From Bacteroidales bacterium (GTDB lineage Bacteria; Bacteroidota; Bacteroidia; Bacteroidales; UBA12077): DNA of 32,508 nucleotides. Below the pieces are notes generated by a model. That model saw nothing but the letters and a program-made list of their open reading frames with translations, had not been told where the DNA came from and searched no databases. A program made the translations under genes and the position numbers. Location of the stretch: contig JAKSCO010000254.1 in NCBI GenBank assembly GCA_022360575.1, positions 1-32,508 on the forward strand. The letters run 5' to 3'. The first letter of the stretch is position 1, and each line of letters starts with the position of its first letter. Of this stretch, positions 16,571 through 25,601 are shown piece by piece.

Positions 16571-18793
16571 ATGAAACGAATTTTAAGCGCATTAATAGCG
16601 ATATTTTTGGTATCGTCGCTATTTGCATCTATTCCTAACGGGTATTATAGCGATGCTTCAGGAAAGACAGGCTACGAGTTAAAAACAGCTCTTTATCACA
16701 TTATCAAAGGACATAGAGCTAGTTCGTACAAACAACTATGGAAACATATGGAAAAGACAGACAAAAAACCTAACGGAAAAGTATGGGATGTTTACTCTGA
16801 TGTACCAGGAGGCAATCCTCCATATGAATTTAATTTCGGAACAAATAAGTGTGGTAATTACTCGGGAGAAGGAAGCTGTTACAACAGAGAACACTCATTT
16901 CCTAAAAGTTGGTTTGATGACGCAAAACCTATGTACTCGGATTTATTTCATTTATATCCTACCGATGGAAAAGTAAATGGTATGCGAAGCAATTATCCCT
17001 TTGGTGAAGTAAGCGAATCTAAATGGATCTCGCTAAATGGGTGTAAACTTGGTTCGTGTAGTGTTTCTGGTTATAGCGGGACTGTTTTTGAACCTATAGA
17101 TGAATACAAAGGAGATTTTGCACGAACATATTTTTATATGGCTACTCGTTATCAAAATATTATTTCGAGATGGGAACATAATTCAAAACATTCGGACGCT
17201 GTATTAGATGGAACTTCTGATCAGGTTTACGAAGAATGGTATCTTAATATGATTTTAGATTGGCACAATCAAGATCCGGTAAGTCAGAAAGAAATTGATC
17301 GAAACAATGCTATTTATAAAGTTCAAAATAACAGAAACCCTTTTATCGATCATCCCGAATATGTAGCAATGATTTGGGGTGGCGAACCAATACCTAATCC
17401 TGTTATTAGTAATATCTCGCATAATCCAACGACTCCGCGCAGCACAGATAATGTAACTATACAAGCAACAATTACTGACGATAATAGCATTGAATCGGCC
17501 GAGTTGATTTGGGGGACAAATCAAACAGCTATAAACAACACCATAACAATGACTCGCTCGGGAGTAAAATACTCTGCCGTTATTGACAAACAAGCCGATG
17601 AAACAGTTGTTTATTTTAAGATAATAGCTACTGATAACGAATCGAACATTACTCAATCACCAGTAAAATCTTATCAGGTAAGTAACCAAAGAATTATTTC
17701 GAATCCTATTTTCGAAGAAAATTTCGGAACAATAACCCCCAAAAAGCCCATTGCAATTAATAACTGGATAACTTATATTGAAGCAGGAACAAAAACATGG
17801 TTTGGGAAAGAGTACAAAGGTCAGAAATATGCTTCAATGTCGGCATACAAATCAACAGGCATGGAAGAATCAAACATTGCTTGGTTAATTACTCCATCAA
17901 TTGATTTAAGTAACATTTCGAAAGCTACATTAACTTTTAAGAGTAAAGATGGGTATAATAACGGAACCCATGTCGAATTGTTTATATCGAGCAATTATAC
18001 CAATAAGGTAAGTACAGCTGATTGGACCAAGCTAGAGGCTACTTTTGCAACAGAAGCTCCATCTGATGGTTATGCTACGAGTTTTACTAAGTCGGGAGAT
18101 ATTGATTTGAGTGCACACTGTGGAAATCGTATTCGCCTAGCTTATAAATATACCGGTGGAGCCAATGTGGGAATTGGAACAACAATGCAAATCGATGATA
18201 TTGTAGTAACCGGGGAATCATCGTCAACAACTAATATTGATCCTGTTATTACAGATATTACTATTGATCCGAGCCAACCAACAACTAAGAGTAATGTAAA
18301 TATTTCGGCTCAAATTACAGACGATAAAGAAGTGCGTTCGGCTAAATTAATTTGGGGAACCAGAAGTGGAGAATTGCAAAATACTGTAATAATGTCGAAA
18401 TCAACAAATACTTATTCAGGTATAATCCCAGCTCAAAGCAAAGCAACAACAGTATATTTTAGAATAAAAGCTACCGATAACGAATCGACCGAATCGATAA
18501 GTAGCGAAATAAATTACAATATTTCGAAAGCTAATGGTATTGATTTAGCATTGTCTAAGAACATAAATGTTTATCCAAATCCAACAAAGGGAAACATAAA
18601 AATTACTCTTAGCAATAACTTACAACTAAAATCAGTAGAAGTTTATAATTTAACAGGAGAAAAGGTTCAGGCAAAAACAAATATAAATTCTGACGAATGT
18701 ATGCTCAATTTAGAGACTTTACATAAAGGGATATACTTTGTTAAGATAAATACACCAGAATCATCTTTTACTAAAAAAATTATCTTCGAATAA
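16571..18793 (+). CDS. Secreted endonuclease I with two Ig-like domains, an adhesin-like domain and a T9SS tail
   Basis: 740 residues. A signal peptide covers about 1-20 (cleavage near LFAS). The EndA/endonuclease I domain covers about 21-270: NREHSFPKSW (105-114, His108), DLFHLYPTDGKVN (124-136, His127), then NPFIDHPEYV at its end. Next come an Ig/Fn3-like domain (about 277-370), a jellyroll 'choice-of-anchor'/cleaved-adhesin-like domain (about 375-555), a second Ig-like domain (about 560-650) similar in sequence to the first (both contain TDD and LIWGT), and a type-A T9SS sorting domain (about 658-740) starting NVYPNPTKG and ending KKIIFE. It should be exported by T9SS and degrade extracellular DNA/RNA; the added domains suggest binding to a surface or polymer. 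A compact terminator follows. Confidence 0.9.
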   Translation: MKRILSALIAIFLVSSLFASIPNGYYSDASGKTGYELKTALYHIIKGHRASSYKQLWKHMEKTDKKPNGKVWDVYSDVPGGNPPYEFNFGTNKCGNYSGEGSCYNREHSFPKSWFDDAKPMYSDLFHLYPTDGKVNGMRSNYPFGEVSESKWISLNGCKLGSCSVSGYSGTVFEPIDEYKGDFARTYFYMATRYQNIISRWEHNSKHSDAVLDGTSDQVYEEWYLNMILDWHNQDPVSQKEIDRNNAIYKVQNNRNPFIDHPEYVAMIWGGEPIPNPVISNISHNPTTPRSTDNVTIQATITDDNSIESAELIWGTNQTAINNTITMTRSGVKYSAVIDKQADETVVYFKIIATDNESNITQSPVKSYQVSNQRIISNPIFEENFGTITPKKPIAINNWITYIEAGTKTWFGKEYKGQKYASMSAYKSTGMEESNIAWLITPSIDLSNISKATLTFKSKDGYNNGTHVELFISSNYTNKVSTADWTKLEATFATEAPSDGYATSFTKSGDIDLSAHCGNRIRLAYKYTGGANVGIGTTMQIDDIVVTGESSSTTNIDPVITDITIDPSQPTTKSNVNISAQITDDKEVRSAKLIWGTRSGELQNTVIMSKSTNTYSGIIPAQSKATTVYFRIKATDNESTESISSEINYNISKANGIDLALSKNINVYPNPTKGNIKITLSNNLQLKSVEVYNLTGEKVQAKTNINSDECMLNLETLHKGIYFVKINTPESSFTKKIIFE

Positions 18794-18811
18794 TAATCAC
18801 TACATATATAA

Positions 18812-18845
18812 AAGCCCGGCTATCATGGCCGGGCTTCATTTTTTA
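18812..18845 (+). terminator. Terminator of the endonuclease gene
   Basis: AAGCCCGGC (18812-18820) and GCCGGGCTT (18828-18836) form a perfect GC-rich 9-bp stem with loop TATCATG, followed by a T run on the plus strand. The M16 gene converges from the other side and may share it. Confidence 0.88.
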
Positions 18846-18858
18846 TTTGTTATTGAAT

Positions 18859-20934
18859 TTAAAATAATTCGTCGCTTAAATCTTTATTTATAGAAACAGA
18901 ATCTATTTTTAACTCCATATTTTGCACCCCTGTAATTTTAATAATATGAGGATATAAAAGACCTTCGATCTCTTTATAATCCTTATATGTATGTGTTTGA
19001 CTAAATTCGCCTTGAGGAGCAACAATTGTTTCTTTTGTTTTAAGCTTTAATCCCGATTCCATATCATAGTAATCGTAAACAGTTTTTCCTGTAGGGTTCA
19101 CTACTTTAAGTTTGTATGCTTTTTTGTCGCCTACTTTCTCAACCGACTCTAAAGTAAATTTTACATTTAATTCTGCATATTTCAACTCAGGATTAATAAC
19201 AGCCTCAACTTTTAGGTTTTCTAAATCATCGCCCACAATTTCTTGTTCGCCCTGAAAACCTTTCATAATAGCACGCTTACCATTAAAAGCTTGTTTCATC
19301 ATAACATTTCCGTTCATTGACATAATCATAGCAAACTTGTTAGGAGCTTTTTTATATATTGTTTGCTTAATAGTCATTCCTCCCATATTAGCACTTGCTT
19401 CCATAGTAACATCTTGAATTTTTTCAAGCTTTTCTTTACCTCCAACTGCTTTAATATATTTTTCGATAACAAGATCAGCAGTCATTCCTTCTGGGATTGC
19501 TATTTTTTCGTCTTCTTTTACAGTGTTTCCATAAGCATCGTAAAACTCAACTTTACCTGTAGCACTATATTTTTTTAACGATTCAGCAATTTTATTTTTA
19601 TCTCCAACAACAATGATTATAGCCTGATTAGGATCAATATATTTTTTTGAAACAGACATGATTTGCTCACTAGTAACAGCATCTATTTTTTCGAAATATG
19701 ATTTATAATAATCATCAGGCAACGAATATTTAATAGAGTTAAGAGCAAAGCTGGCAACTGTTTCTGGTTTTACTAACGAACGAGCAAAAGCTCCACCGCT
19801 AACTGTTTTAAATAGTTTTAATGTTTTGTTATCAACAATCTCGTTACCCATTCTATTCATCTCGATAAGAAATTGATTTACGGCATCGTCGGTAACACCT
19901 GTAGCAACCTGCGCACTAGCAGAGAATTTTCCTACAAGAGGATCAGGAGTTAAGTCTGAATATGCACCATAAGTATAACCTTTATCTTCGCGTAAGTTAG
20001 AAATTAAACGAGCAGAAAAAACACCACTCCCTAAAACACTATTTGCTAAAAGAGCAGGAATTACGTTTTTATCTCCTACCTTTAAATTAACAGGATAAGT
20101 AATATTAATATAAGATTGAACAGCACCTTCTTTATGAACAACAGCAACACGAGTTCCTATATTCTTATTTGGAACCTGATATTCAAACTTATCAACAGAT
20201 CCTCTTTCCCAAGCTCCAAAATATTTCTTTGCATCTTTTTTAGCCTGTCTTAAAGTAATATCACCAACGATAACAAGATATGATATGTTAGGTTTATAAA
20301 ATTTATTATAATAATTAAGGATTCCTTCGCGAGTAATGTTATTAATTGTCTCTTCTGTTTCTATCTCGCCATAAGGATGATTATCGAAGCAAAGCTTTTG
20401 AGAAACATTTGCTGAAATAAACTTTGGATCTGTTTTAGAAGAGTTCATGGCAGAAATTGCTTGTTTTTTGGTTTTTTCTATTTCTGCCTCAGGAAATGAT
20501 GGATTTAATAGAACATCAGAAAAAACAGATAAGAACTCATCTTTATGCTTCGTTAAAGTTAAACCAGAGATACCATTCAAGCCAGTAGATAATTTAGCTC
20601 CAATAAAGTCAACAGCTTCATCAATTTCTACTTTCGATTTGCTACTCGTTCCTGATTTTAATAAACTACCAGTAAAGTTTGCAGTACCAGCAATTTCTTT
20701 TTCAAAAATAGGATCAGCATCAATTGTTAACTGAAATGAAACTCTTGGCAATTTATGATTCTCAACAAGAATAACTTTTAATCCATTTTTTAATGTAAAT
20801 GTTTTGTGTTTTCCGATTTTAAATTCGGGAGCGGGACCTGGTTTAGGCTGAATACTTCGATCTAATTGAGCATTAATCGTACTACTAACAAATAGCACCA
20901 ATACTAATAATATAATTGATTTTATCTTTTTCAT
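18859..20934 (-). CDS. Inactive M16-family peptidase homologue with C-terminal LolA-like domain
   Basis: 691 residues. A signal peptide covers about 1-23 (cleavage after INAQ), so it is periplasmic. Two M16 halves span about 40-460. The zinc motif HxxEH is lost: the aligned segment AGTANFTGSLLKSGT has Asn86, Gly89 and Ser90 in place of His, Glu and His. The M16 C-domain feature LREDKGYTYGAYS, which helps bind substrate in the non-catalytic subunit, is kept. This is the pattern of the inactive partner in two-gene M16 systems. A further domain (about 480-691) starts ADLVIEKYIKAVGG and resembles LolA/outer-membrane lipoprotein sorting-like folds. It lies 119 bp after the catalytic M16 gene on the same strand, so the two probably form a heterodimer. 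Confidence 0.88.
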   Translation of the reverse strand: MKKIKSIILLVLVLFVSSTINAQLDRSIQPKPGPAPEFKIGKHKTFTLKNGLKVILVENHKLPRVSFQLTIDADPIFEKEIAGTANFTGSLLKSGTSSKSKVEIDEAVDFIGAKLSTGLNGISGLTLTKHKDEFLSVFSDVLLNPSFPEAEIEKTKKQAISAMNSSKTDPKFISANVSQKLCFDNHPYGEIETEETINNITREGILNYYNKFYKPNISYLVIVGDITLRQAKKDAKKYFGAWERGSVDKFEYQVPNKNIGTRVAVVHKEGAVQSYINITYPVNLKVGDKNVIPALLANSVLGSGVFSARLISNLREDKGYTYGAYSDLTPDPLVGKFSASAQVATGVTDDAVNQFLIEMNRMGNEIVDNKTLKLFKTVSGGAFARSLVKPETVASFALNSIKYSLPDDYYKSYFEKIDAVTSEQIMSVSKKYIDPNQAIIIVVGDKNKIAESLKKYSATGKVEFYDAYGNTVKEDEKIAIPEGMTADLVIEKYIKAVGGKEKLEKIQDVTMEASANMGGMTIKQTIYKKAPNKFAMIMSMNGNVMMKQAFNGKRAIMKGFQGEQEIVGDDLENLKVEAVINPELKYAELNVKFTLESVEKVGDKKAYKLKVVNPTGKTVYDYYDMESGLKLKTKETIVAPQGEFSQTHTYKDYKEIEGLLYPHIIKITGVQNMELKIDSVSINKDLSDELF

Positions 20935-21053
20935 TGTAAAAATTTTATGACTTACTTAAAATACACTCTATCGTTTTCCTCATAAGTATTTTAAATACGT
21001 CTGTTTTTCGTTTTTAATAATAAATTAGCGAGTTTAACTAAATTAGTTATAAT

Positions 21054-22382
21054 CTATTTCTGTTGTAATTTTGGCAAATAGTATAATACTACTCGATTAT
21101 CTTTTCTGAAATATTTTTTAGCAACACGCATGATATCTTCTTTAGTAACTGCTAAATACTCTTTTATTTCTGTATTTATCAGATTAGCATCTTTATGGAA
21201 AAGATAATTGATTGCTAAATTATAAGCTCTGGTATCTAAATTAGCATTAGAACTTACATGATTTGCTTCGAATTGATTTTTTAATTTTTGTAATTCTTTA
21301 TCCGAAATCAATTCGTTTTGAACTCTTTCAATTTCAGCATCCATAGCAGCTTCAAGATCTTGTAATTCTACCCCCATATTCGGTAGTGCAAAGGTTAAAG
21401 CTAAACCAGCATCTTCATATGGAAGAGGAAACGATTGTGCTTGTATTGCTAATTGTTTTTTATCAACCAATTGAGTATAAAACCTTGAGCTCTCTCCCCC
21501 CGACAATAAAGTCGCTAACATTTCAACAGCATAAGAATCTTTTGTTCCAGCTTTGGGAGTATGATATGCCTGAAAAATTGCAGGAAGTTGAACGTTATCA
21601 TAAATAGTATCTCTAACTTCTTGGTGCTTTATAGGTTCGACAAGGTTAGGACGATATATTTCTTTATCTCCTCTAGGTATTGAACCATAATACTTTTCAA
21701 TAAGTTTTTTTGTTTCATCAAAGTCAATATCACCTACAACTGTCAAAACAGCATTATTCGGAACATAAAACTCATCGTAGAAATTTTTATAATCCGAATC
21801 AGTAGCAGCCATTATGTGTTCAGCTTTTCCTAACACAGTCCAACGATAAGGATGTACTTTAAAAGCTCTTTTCCCGATCTCTCTCTGAAAACTCATGTAA
21901 GGCTGATTGTCTTCGCGCTGTTTTATTTCTTCGGTAACAACCTTTTTTTGTGTAGCAACACCTATTGAATCAACATTTAAGTGTAATAAACGTTCCGATT
22001 CAAGCCATAATCCTAACTCTAACTCATTAGCAGGAAGAATTTCATAAAAATAAGTTCTATCCCATGTGGTATTTGCATTAAGTGTTCCCCCTGCACGATC
22101 AACAATTTTAGGATATTCGCCACGAGAAATATTTTTTGATCCTTCGAACATTAAATGTTCAAAAAAGTGAGCAAATCCAGTTCTTTCAGGTCTTTCGTTT
22201 TTCGACCCTACGTGATAAGTTATAGTTACCACAGCTAGAGGAGAACTTTTGTCTTGATGAAGAATAACATGTAAACCATTATCTAAGTCATACTCTTCAA
22301 ATTCGATCTTATTAGCTTGAGCAAACATTATATTTGTCGAAGCTAACAAACAAAGTGTTAATAAAAGTGTTCTAATTTTCAT
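21054..22382 (-). CDS. Catalytic M16-family zinc metallopeptidase
   Basis: 442 residues. A signal peptide covers about 1-22 (cleavage after MFAQ). The inverted zinc motif HFFEH occupies 72-76 and the third ligand is Glu152 in VTEEIKQRED, exactly 76 residues after His76 as in the family. The second M16 half covers about 190-400. Such enzymes degrade peptides inside a closed chamber made by two halves. It is about half the size of pitrilysin, so it needs a partner; the downstream inactive M16 protein is the obvious one. It is periplasmic by signal peptide. It lies 51 bp after the Xre regulator gene on the same strand, so read-through from that gene is possible. Confidence 0.93.
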   Translation of the reverse strand: MKIRTLLLTLCLLASTNIMFAQANKIEFEEYDLDNGLHVILHQDKSSPLAVVTITYHVGSKNERPERTGFAHFFEHLMFEGSKNISRGEYPKIVDRAGGTLNANTTWDRTYFYEILPANELELGLWLESERLLHLNVDSIGVATQKKVVTEEIKQREDNQPYMSFQREIGKRAFKVHPYRWTVLGKAEHIMAATDSDYKNFYDEFYVPNNAVLTVVGDIDFDETKKLIEKYYGSIPRGDKEIYRPNLVEPIKHQEVRDTIYDNVQLPAIFQAYHTPKAGTKDSYAVEMLATLLSGGESSRFYTQLVDKKQLAIQAQSFPLPYEDAGLALTFALPNMGVELQDLEAAMDAEIERVQNELISDKELQKLKNQFEANHVSSNANLDTRAYNLAINYLFHKDANLINTEIKEYLAVTKEDIMRVAKKYFRKDNRVVLYYLPKLQQK

Positions 22383-22433
22383 AATTAAAATTTAATTGAT
22401 TTCTAATTGATTTTTCTAAATTCTTTTTTTGTT

Positions 22434-22637
22434 TTATGGTGTATAATTAAGAATATCTCCGGGTTTACATTTCAGCTCTCTACAAATAGCATCTAAAGTA
22501 GAAAAACGAATTGCTCTGGCTTTCCCGCTTTTTAATATCGAAAGATTTGCAATTGTAATATCTACACGTTCGGCAAGTTCTGTTAAAGACATTCGACGTT
22601 TAGCTAAAATCGTATCTAAATTTGTCACAATAGGCAT
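22434..22637 (-). CDS. Small Xre/YozG-type helix-turn-helix regulator
   Basis: 67 residues from the ATG at 22637. An earlier in-frame ATG (22733) would overlap the DUF2975 gene by 82 bp and add a segment unlike the family, so I reject it. Helix-turn-helix core: LTELAERVDITIANLSILK (18-36), then KARAIRFSTLDAICREL, and GDILNY at the end. This is the compact Xre type found beside DUF2975 proteins, as in the Bacillus YozG/YoaS pair. It follows the DUF2975 stop by 14 bp, so the two are one transcript. It probably represses its own promoter; its target list and signal are unknown. Confidence 0.9.
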   Translation of the reverse strand: MPIVTNLDTILAKRRMSLTELAERVDITIANLSILKSGKARAIRFSTLDAICRELKCKPGDILNYTP

Positions 22638-22651
22638 AACCTTCGTATTTA

Positions 22652-23299
22652 TTATATAGTTAATTCTTGATCTTTCTTCATTTCTAAGCCAATACGATAT
22701 ATCTCTGCAATGATTACAACAACTAAGCTCCAAAACAACTTAGTAAAAGAATCAAAATTTAGTTTCAAATCGAATGACTTTCCTAAAAGGATAACTTTAT
22801 CGAACCAAGCATATTCGATAATAACAGGATACATTATCTCCATAACAGCCAACAAAAAGATAGCAATTGCTATATATCTTATCCTCCATACATTTTTGTA
22901 ATCGAATACGTTTTGTTTTTTTAGGGATTTACGGATAGACCTAAATATTTTCCACAATAGAAAAATAATGTAGTATGCTATAAGTAAAAAAAAGATTAAT
23001 GCTAAAAAATTTAATACTCCTGCAATTCCATATTCTTCATTTATATTAAATCCAATTGATGCATAAGTAATAAAAATATTACTTTGAGCTCCACTCTTTA
23101 ATTCTAAAGTAGCATTTTCTGCTATTTTCAAAGGGATATCAGTAATTGGTATAAAACGTTCAAAATCAGGATTTGATAAAGAAATAATAAAAATTAACAA
23201 ATAAGCCATAATCATAACTCCAACAAAACCTAACAATGTACTTAGTATAACATATATTAGATTTATAATATTCTTGTTCCTAGGTTTTTGAGGTTCCAT
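22652..23299 (-). CDS. DUF2975 membrane protein
   Basis: 215 residues with four predicted membrane segments: about 12-40, 91-118, 145-168 and 187-205. The loop after segment two is basic (RSIRKSLKKQNVFDYKNV), which suggests the cytosolic side. A conserved-looking tail KKDQELTI ends the protein, as in DUF2975 family members. The region between segments one and two (about 43-90) would face the periplasm. No enzymatic motif is seen. Its gene sits directly before an Xre regulator, the usual arrangement for this family, so a membrane sensor that controls the regulator is plausible but not demonstrated here. Confidence 0.85.
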   Translation of the reverse strand: MEPQKPRNKNIINLIYVILSTLLGFVGVMIMAYLLIFIISLSNPDFERFIPITDIPLKIAENATLELKSGAQSNIFITYASIGFNINEEYGIAGVLNFLALIFFLLIAYYIIFLLWKIFRSIRKSLKKQNVFDYKNVWRIRYIAIAIFLLAVMEIMYPVIIEYAWFDKVILLGKSFDLKLNFDSFTKLFWSLVVVIIAEIYRIGLEMKKDQELTI

Positions 23300-23512
23300 A
23301 AAATATCATTTTAACTTTAGCAAAAAAAGATAATTTTATTGAAAAACAATAAAAAAAAATGTTAAAAAAGTTAAATTACCCATATCATCCTCTATTTAAT
23401 TTCTTCGGGAAAAATATAAAAACCAATTGAACTTAACTCGACTGTTATTTGTTGTAAAGAATAAATACGGGAAGGTTATTTACAAATAGCTGATTATTAA
23501 AATAAAGGGCAT

Positions 23513-23538
23513 TATTTTTGCATATAAATCTATATTTG
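23513..23538 (+). promoter_or_regulatory. Candidate -7 boxes for the universal stress protein gene
   Basis: Two TAnnTTTG matches lie upstream of the gene: TATTTTTG (23513-23520) and TATATTTG (23531-23538). Neither has a clear TTG at the ideal -33 distance. The second would give a leader of about 50 nt. Which is used cannot be decided here. Confidence 0.4.
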
Positions 23539-23594
23539 TGTAACTTTTCAAACTTAAAAAAGTAAAACGTTGTCGTGTTCAAATTACGAAAAAC

Positions 23595-24428
23595 ATGGAA
23601 AAAGATACATTATTAGTACCTTGGGATTTTACCGAAGTAGCCGAATCGGCATTACAACATGCTTTAAAATTTGCTAAAAGGCTTAACAACAAAATTACGC
23701 TAATACACGTAGTTAAATCTTCTAAAAAGGGAGAAGAAGCTCTTGTTGAACTTAATAAAGATATTGAAGAACTAAACAAGAAATATAATGTTGAATTAGA
23801 ACCGCTCGTTCTAGAAGGAAGTTTATTTCATGTAATCTCTGATTATGCTTCAGAAAATAATGTTAGCATGGTTATTATGGGGACACATGGGATAAAGGGA
23901 ATGCAAAAATTTACAGGAAGTTATGCTTTAAAGGTTATTGTAGGATCAAAAATACCTTTCTTAGTAGTTCAAGATGATCCGGCAAAAAAAGATGAATTTA
24001 AAGATGTTGTTTTTCCTCTCGATTATCGTTCTGAAGCAAAACAAAAATTACAATGGGCTTTATTTTTAGTTAAGTATTTCGATGTTAAAATTAACATTAT
24101 TATACCTACACTAAAAGATCGTTCATTAAATAATAAATTAATGGCAAATGTTCATTTTGCTGAAAAAATTCTAGGAAAATATAATTGTAGCTACGAGCTT
24201 CATAAGGTAGAAGAAAGTAACATTGCCGAAAGATCAATTGAATTTGCTCAGAAAATTAATGCTGACGTAATGTTAATAATGACAACCAAGGGAATTGGAA
24301 TAACGGATTATGTGCTAGGCACTCAAGAGCAATACATTATTGCAAATACAGCTAAAATTCCAGTTATGGTAGTAAATCCACGAACTGATTTAAGCCGATA
24401 TGGAAGTTTTAGCGCTACAGGCGGATGA
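23595..24428 (+). CDS. Tandem-domain universal stress protein
   Basis: 277 residues with two UspA domains: about 1-135 and 140-277. Domain one opens with LLVPWDFTEVAESAL and ends with the nucleotide-binding-type loop MGTHGIKGMQKFTGS, followed by VIVGSKIPFLVV. Domain two has the equivalent TTKGIGITDYVLGTQ and ANTAKIPVMVVNP but lacks the second glycine pattern, so only domain one is likely to bind ATP. It is cytosolic. Such proteins support survival under starvation, oxidative or energy stress through unclear mechanisms. It is single, with its own terminator. Confidence 0.92.
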   Translation: MEKDTLLVPWDFTEVAESALQHALKFAKRLNNKITLIHVVKSSKKGEEALVELNKDIEELNKKYNVELEPLVLEGSLFHVISDYASENNVSMVIMGTHGIKGMQKFTGSYALKVIVGSKIPFLVVQDDPAKKDEFKDVVFPLDYRSEAKQKLQWALFLVKYFDVKINIIIPTLKDRSLNNKLMANVHFAEKILGKYNCSYELHKVEESNIAERSIEFAQKINADVMLIMTTKGIGITDYVLGTQEQYIIANTAKIPVMVVNPRTDLSRYGSFSATGG

Positions 24429-24451
24429 AAGTAAAACCATATAAGTATATT

Positions 24452-24484
24452 AAAAAACAAGAGTTTATAACTCTTGTTTTTTTT
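24452..24484 (+). terminator. Terminator of the universal stress protein gene
   Basis: AAAAAACAAGAGTT (24452-24465) and AACTCTTGTTTTTT (24469-24482) pair perfectly around a 3-nt loop and run into T. The A tract on the left could make it work on both strands. Confidence 0.88.
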
Positions 24485-24572
24485 ATTGATTTAATTGTAA
24501 TGTTTCCATAAATTGGTAAAAAAACATACATTTACGACTCATTTTTAAAGCGTAAATTAAATAATTATTGTA

Positions 24573-25511
24573 ATGACATTTATTACTAAAGAAAAATTTT
24601 TATCAAAAGCATGGTTTCTCAATTATCTTTTTATAACTATTGGGTCCTTCATTCTTGCAGCTGGATTTGTTTATTTTATTGATCCCCACAAAATTGTTCC
24701 TGGAGGAGTATATGGGATAGGTATTGTTGTAAAAAACTTAACTGCCGGAATGATGGGAGATGGCTTAAAGATTCCTTTTATTGCTGAACCTATTTTTAAA
24801 GAAGGATTGGGTATCGGATTTGTAGGTTTAATGCTTAACATTCCTTTAACTATTATTGGAATTAAAGCCTTAGGTCCAAGATTTGGAGTAAAAACCGTTG
24901 TAGGATTTGTTTTATCTTCTATTTTCATTGATTTTCTTGATGAGAATTTTAGCGGAGCATTAGTTGATGATGTTCTTTTATCGTGTATTTTTGGTGGAGT
25001 ATTAATTGGTTTTGGTTTAGGTTTAATATTTAAATCGAAAGCAACATCTGGAGGATCTGATATTATTGCTATGATTATAGCAAAATACACCAAAATGTCA
25101 TTGGGTATACTAATGATTGTTGTTGATTCCTCAATTGTATTGTTAGGATTGCTTGTATTCAAAGACTGGAAAATCCCGCTTTATTCTTGGATTGTAATTT
25201 ATGTTACAGGAAAAGTAATTGACGCAACACTACAAGGAGTTAGCTACGACAAAGCTTTGTTTATTATTTCGGATAAATACGAAGAAATTCGATCTAAAAT
25301 AATAAACGATTTAGGTAGAGGCGGAACTCTGCTAAACGGAGTAGGTATGTTTAAAGGGGTAGAGAAAAAAATCATATTTACCAATGTAAACAGAAGAGAA
25401 CAATCTATTTTACGAGATTATATTAAGGAAATTGATCCTAATGCATTTATGACTGTAATTGATGCAAACGAAGTTCTAGGAAATGGGTTTAAATCATTAT
25501 ATGAAGACTAA
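24573..25511 (+). CDS. YitT-family membrane protein (DUF161/DUF2179)
   Basis: 312 residues. Five or six membrane segments lie in the first 215 residues (about 13-35, 82-103, 108-125, 133-155, 175-198, 200-215). Family motifs are visible: VPGGVYGIG near 42-50, GLGLIFKSKATSGGSDI (about 148-164), where the GG-x-D segment is typical, and a soluble DUF2179 tail (about 225-312) with LGRGGTLLNGVG and REQSILRDYI. The C-terminal part resembles small ligand-binding ACT-like folds in the cytosol. The family's role is not settled; transport or efflux is often suggested. It stands alone with its own terminator. Confidence 0.9.
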   Translation: MTFITKEKFLSKAWFLNYLFITIGSFILAAGFVYFIDPHKIVPGGVYGIGIVVKNLTAGMMGDGLKIPFIAEPIFKEGLGIGFVGLMLNIPLTIIGIKALGPRFGVKTVVGFVLSSIFIDFLDENFSGALVDDVLLSCIFGGVLIGFGLGLIFKSKATSGGSDIIAMIIAKYTKMSLGILMIVVDSSIVLLGLLVFKDWKIPLYSWIVIYVTGKVIDATLQGVSYDKALFIISDKYEEIRSKIINDLGRGGTLLNGVGMFKGVEKKIIFTNVNRREQSILRDYIKEIDPNAFMTVIDANEVLGNGFKSLYED

Positions 25512-25516
25512 TAAAT

Positions 25517-25551
25517 AAAAAGTACCCAAATAATTATTGGATACTTTTTTA
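25517..25551 (+). terminator. Terminator of the YitT-family gene
   Basis: AAAAAGTACCCAA pairs with TTGGATACTTTTTT with one mismatch around a short AT loop, ending in T. It starts within a few bases of the YitT stop. Confidence 0.75.
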
Positions 25552-25562
25552 TCTAAATATAT

Positions 25563-25599
25563 AAGAGGCTGTCCTTTACTTTTTGGACAGTCTCTTTTT
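25563..25599. terminator. GGCTGTCC-type hairpin between convergent genes
   Basis: AAGAGGCTGTCC (25563-25574) and GGACAGTCTCTT (25585-25596) form a 12-bp stem with one wobble. A T run follows on the plus strand; on the minus strand it lies directly after the M1 peptidase stop. It probably ends transcription in both directions. It shares its core with 14645-14674. Confidence 0.78.
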
Positions 25600-25601
25600 C
25601 T

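Noticed and set aside
22638-22733. Longer N terminus for the Xre regulator
   Set aside because: It overlaps the DUF2975 gene by 82 bp and encodes a Cys/Arg-rich segment unlike the compact family.
24671-25162. Antisense frame of 163 codons inside the YitT-family gene
   Set aside because: Pro/Ile/Lys-rich shadow of a well-supported membrane protein gene; no start context or domain.
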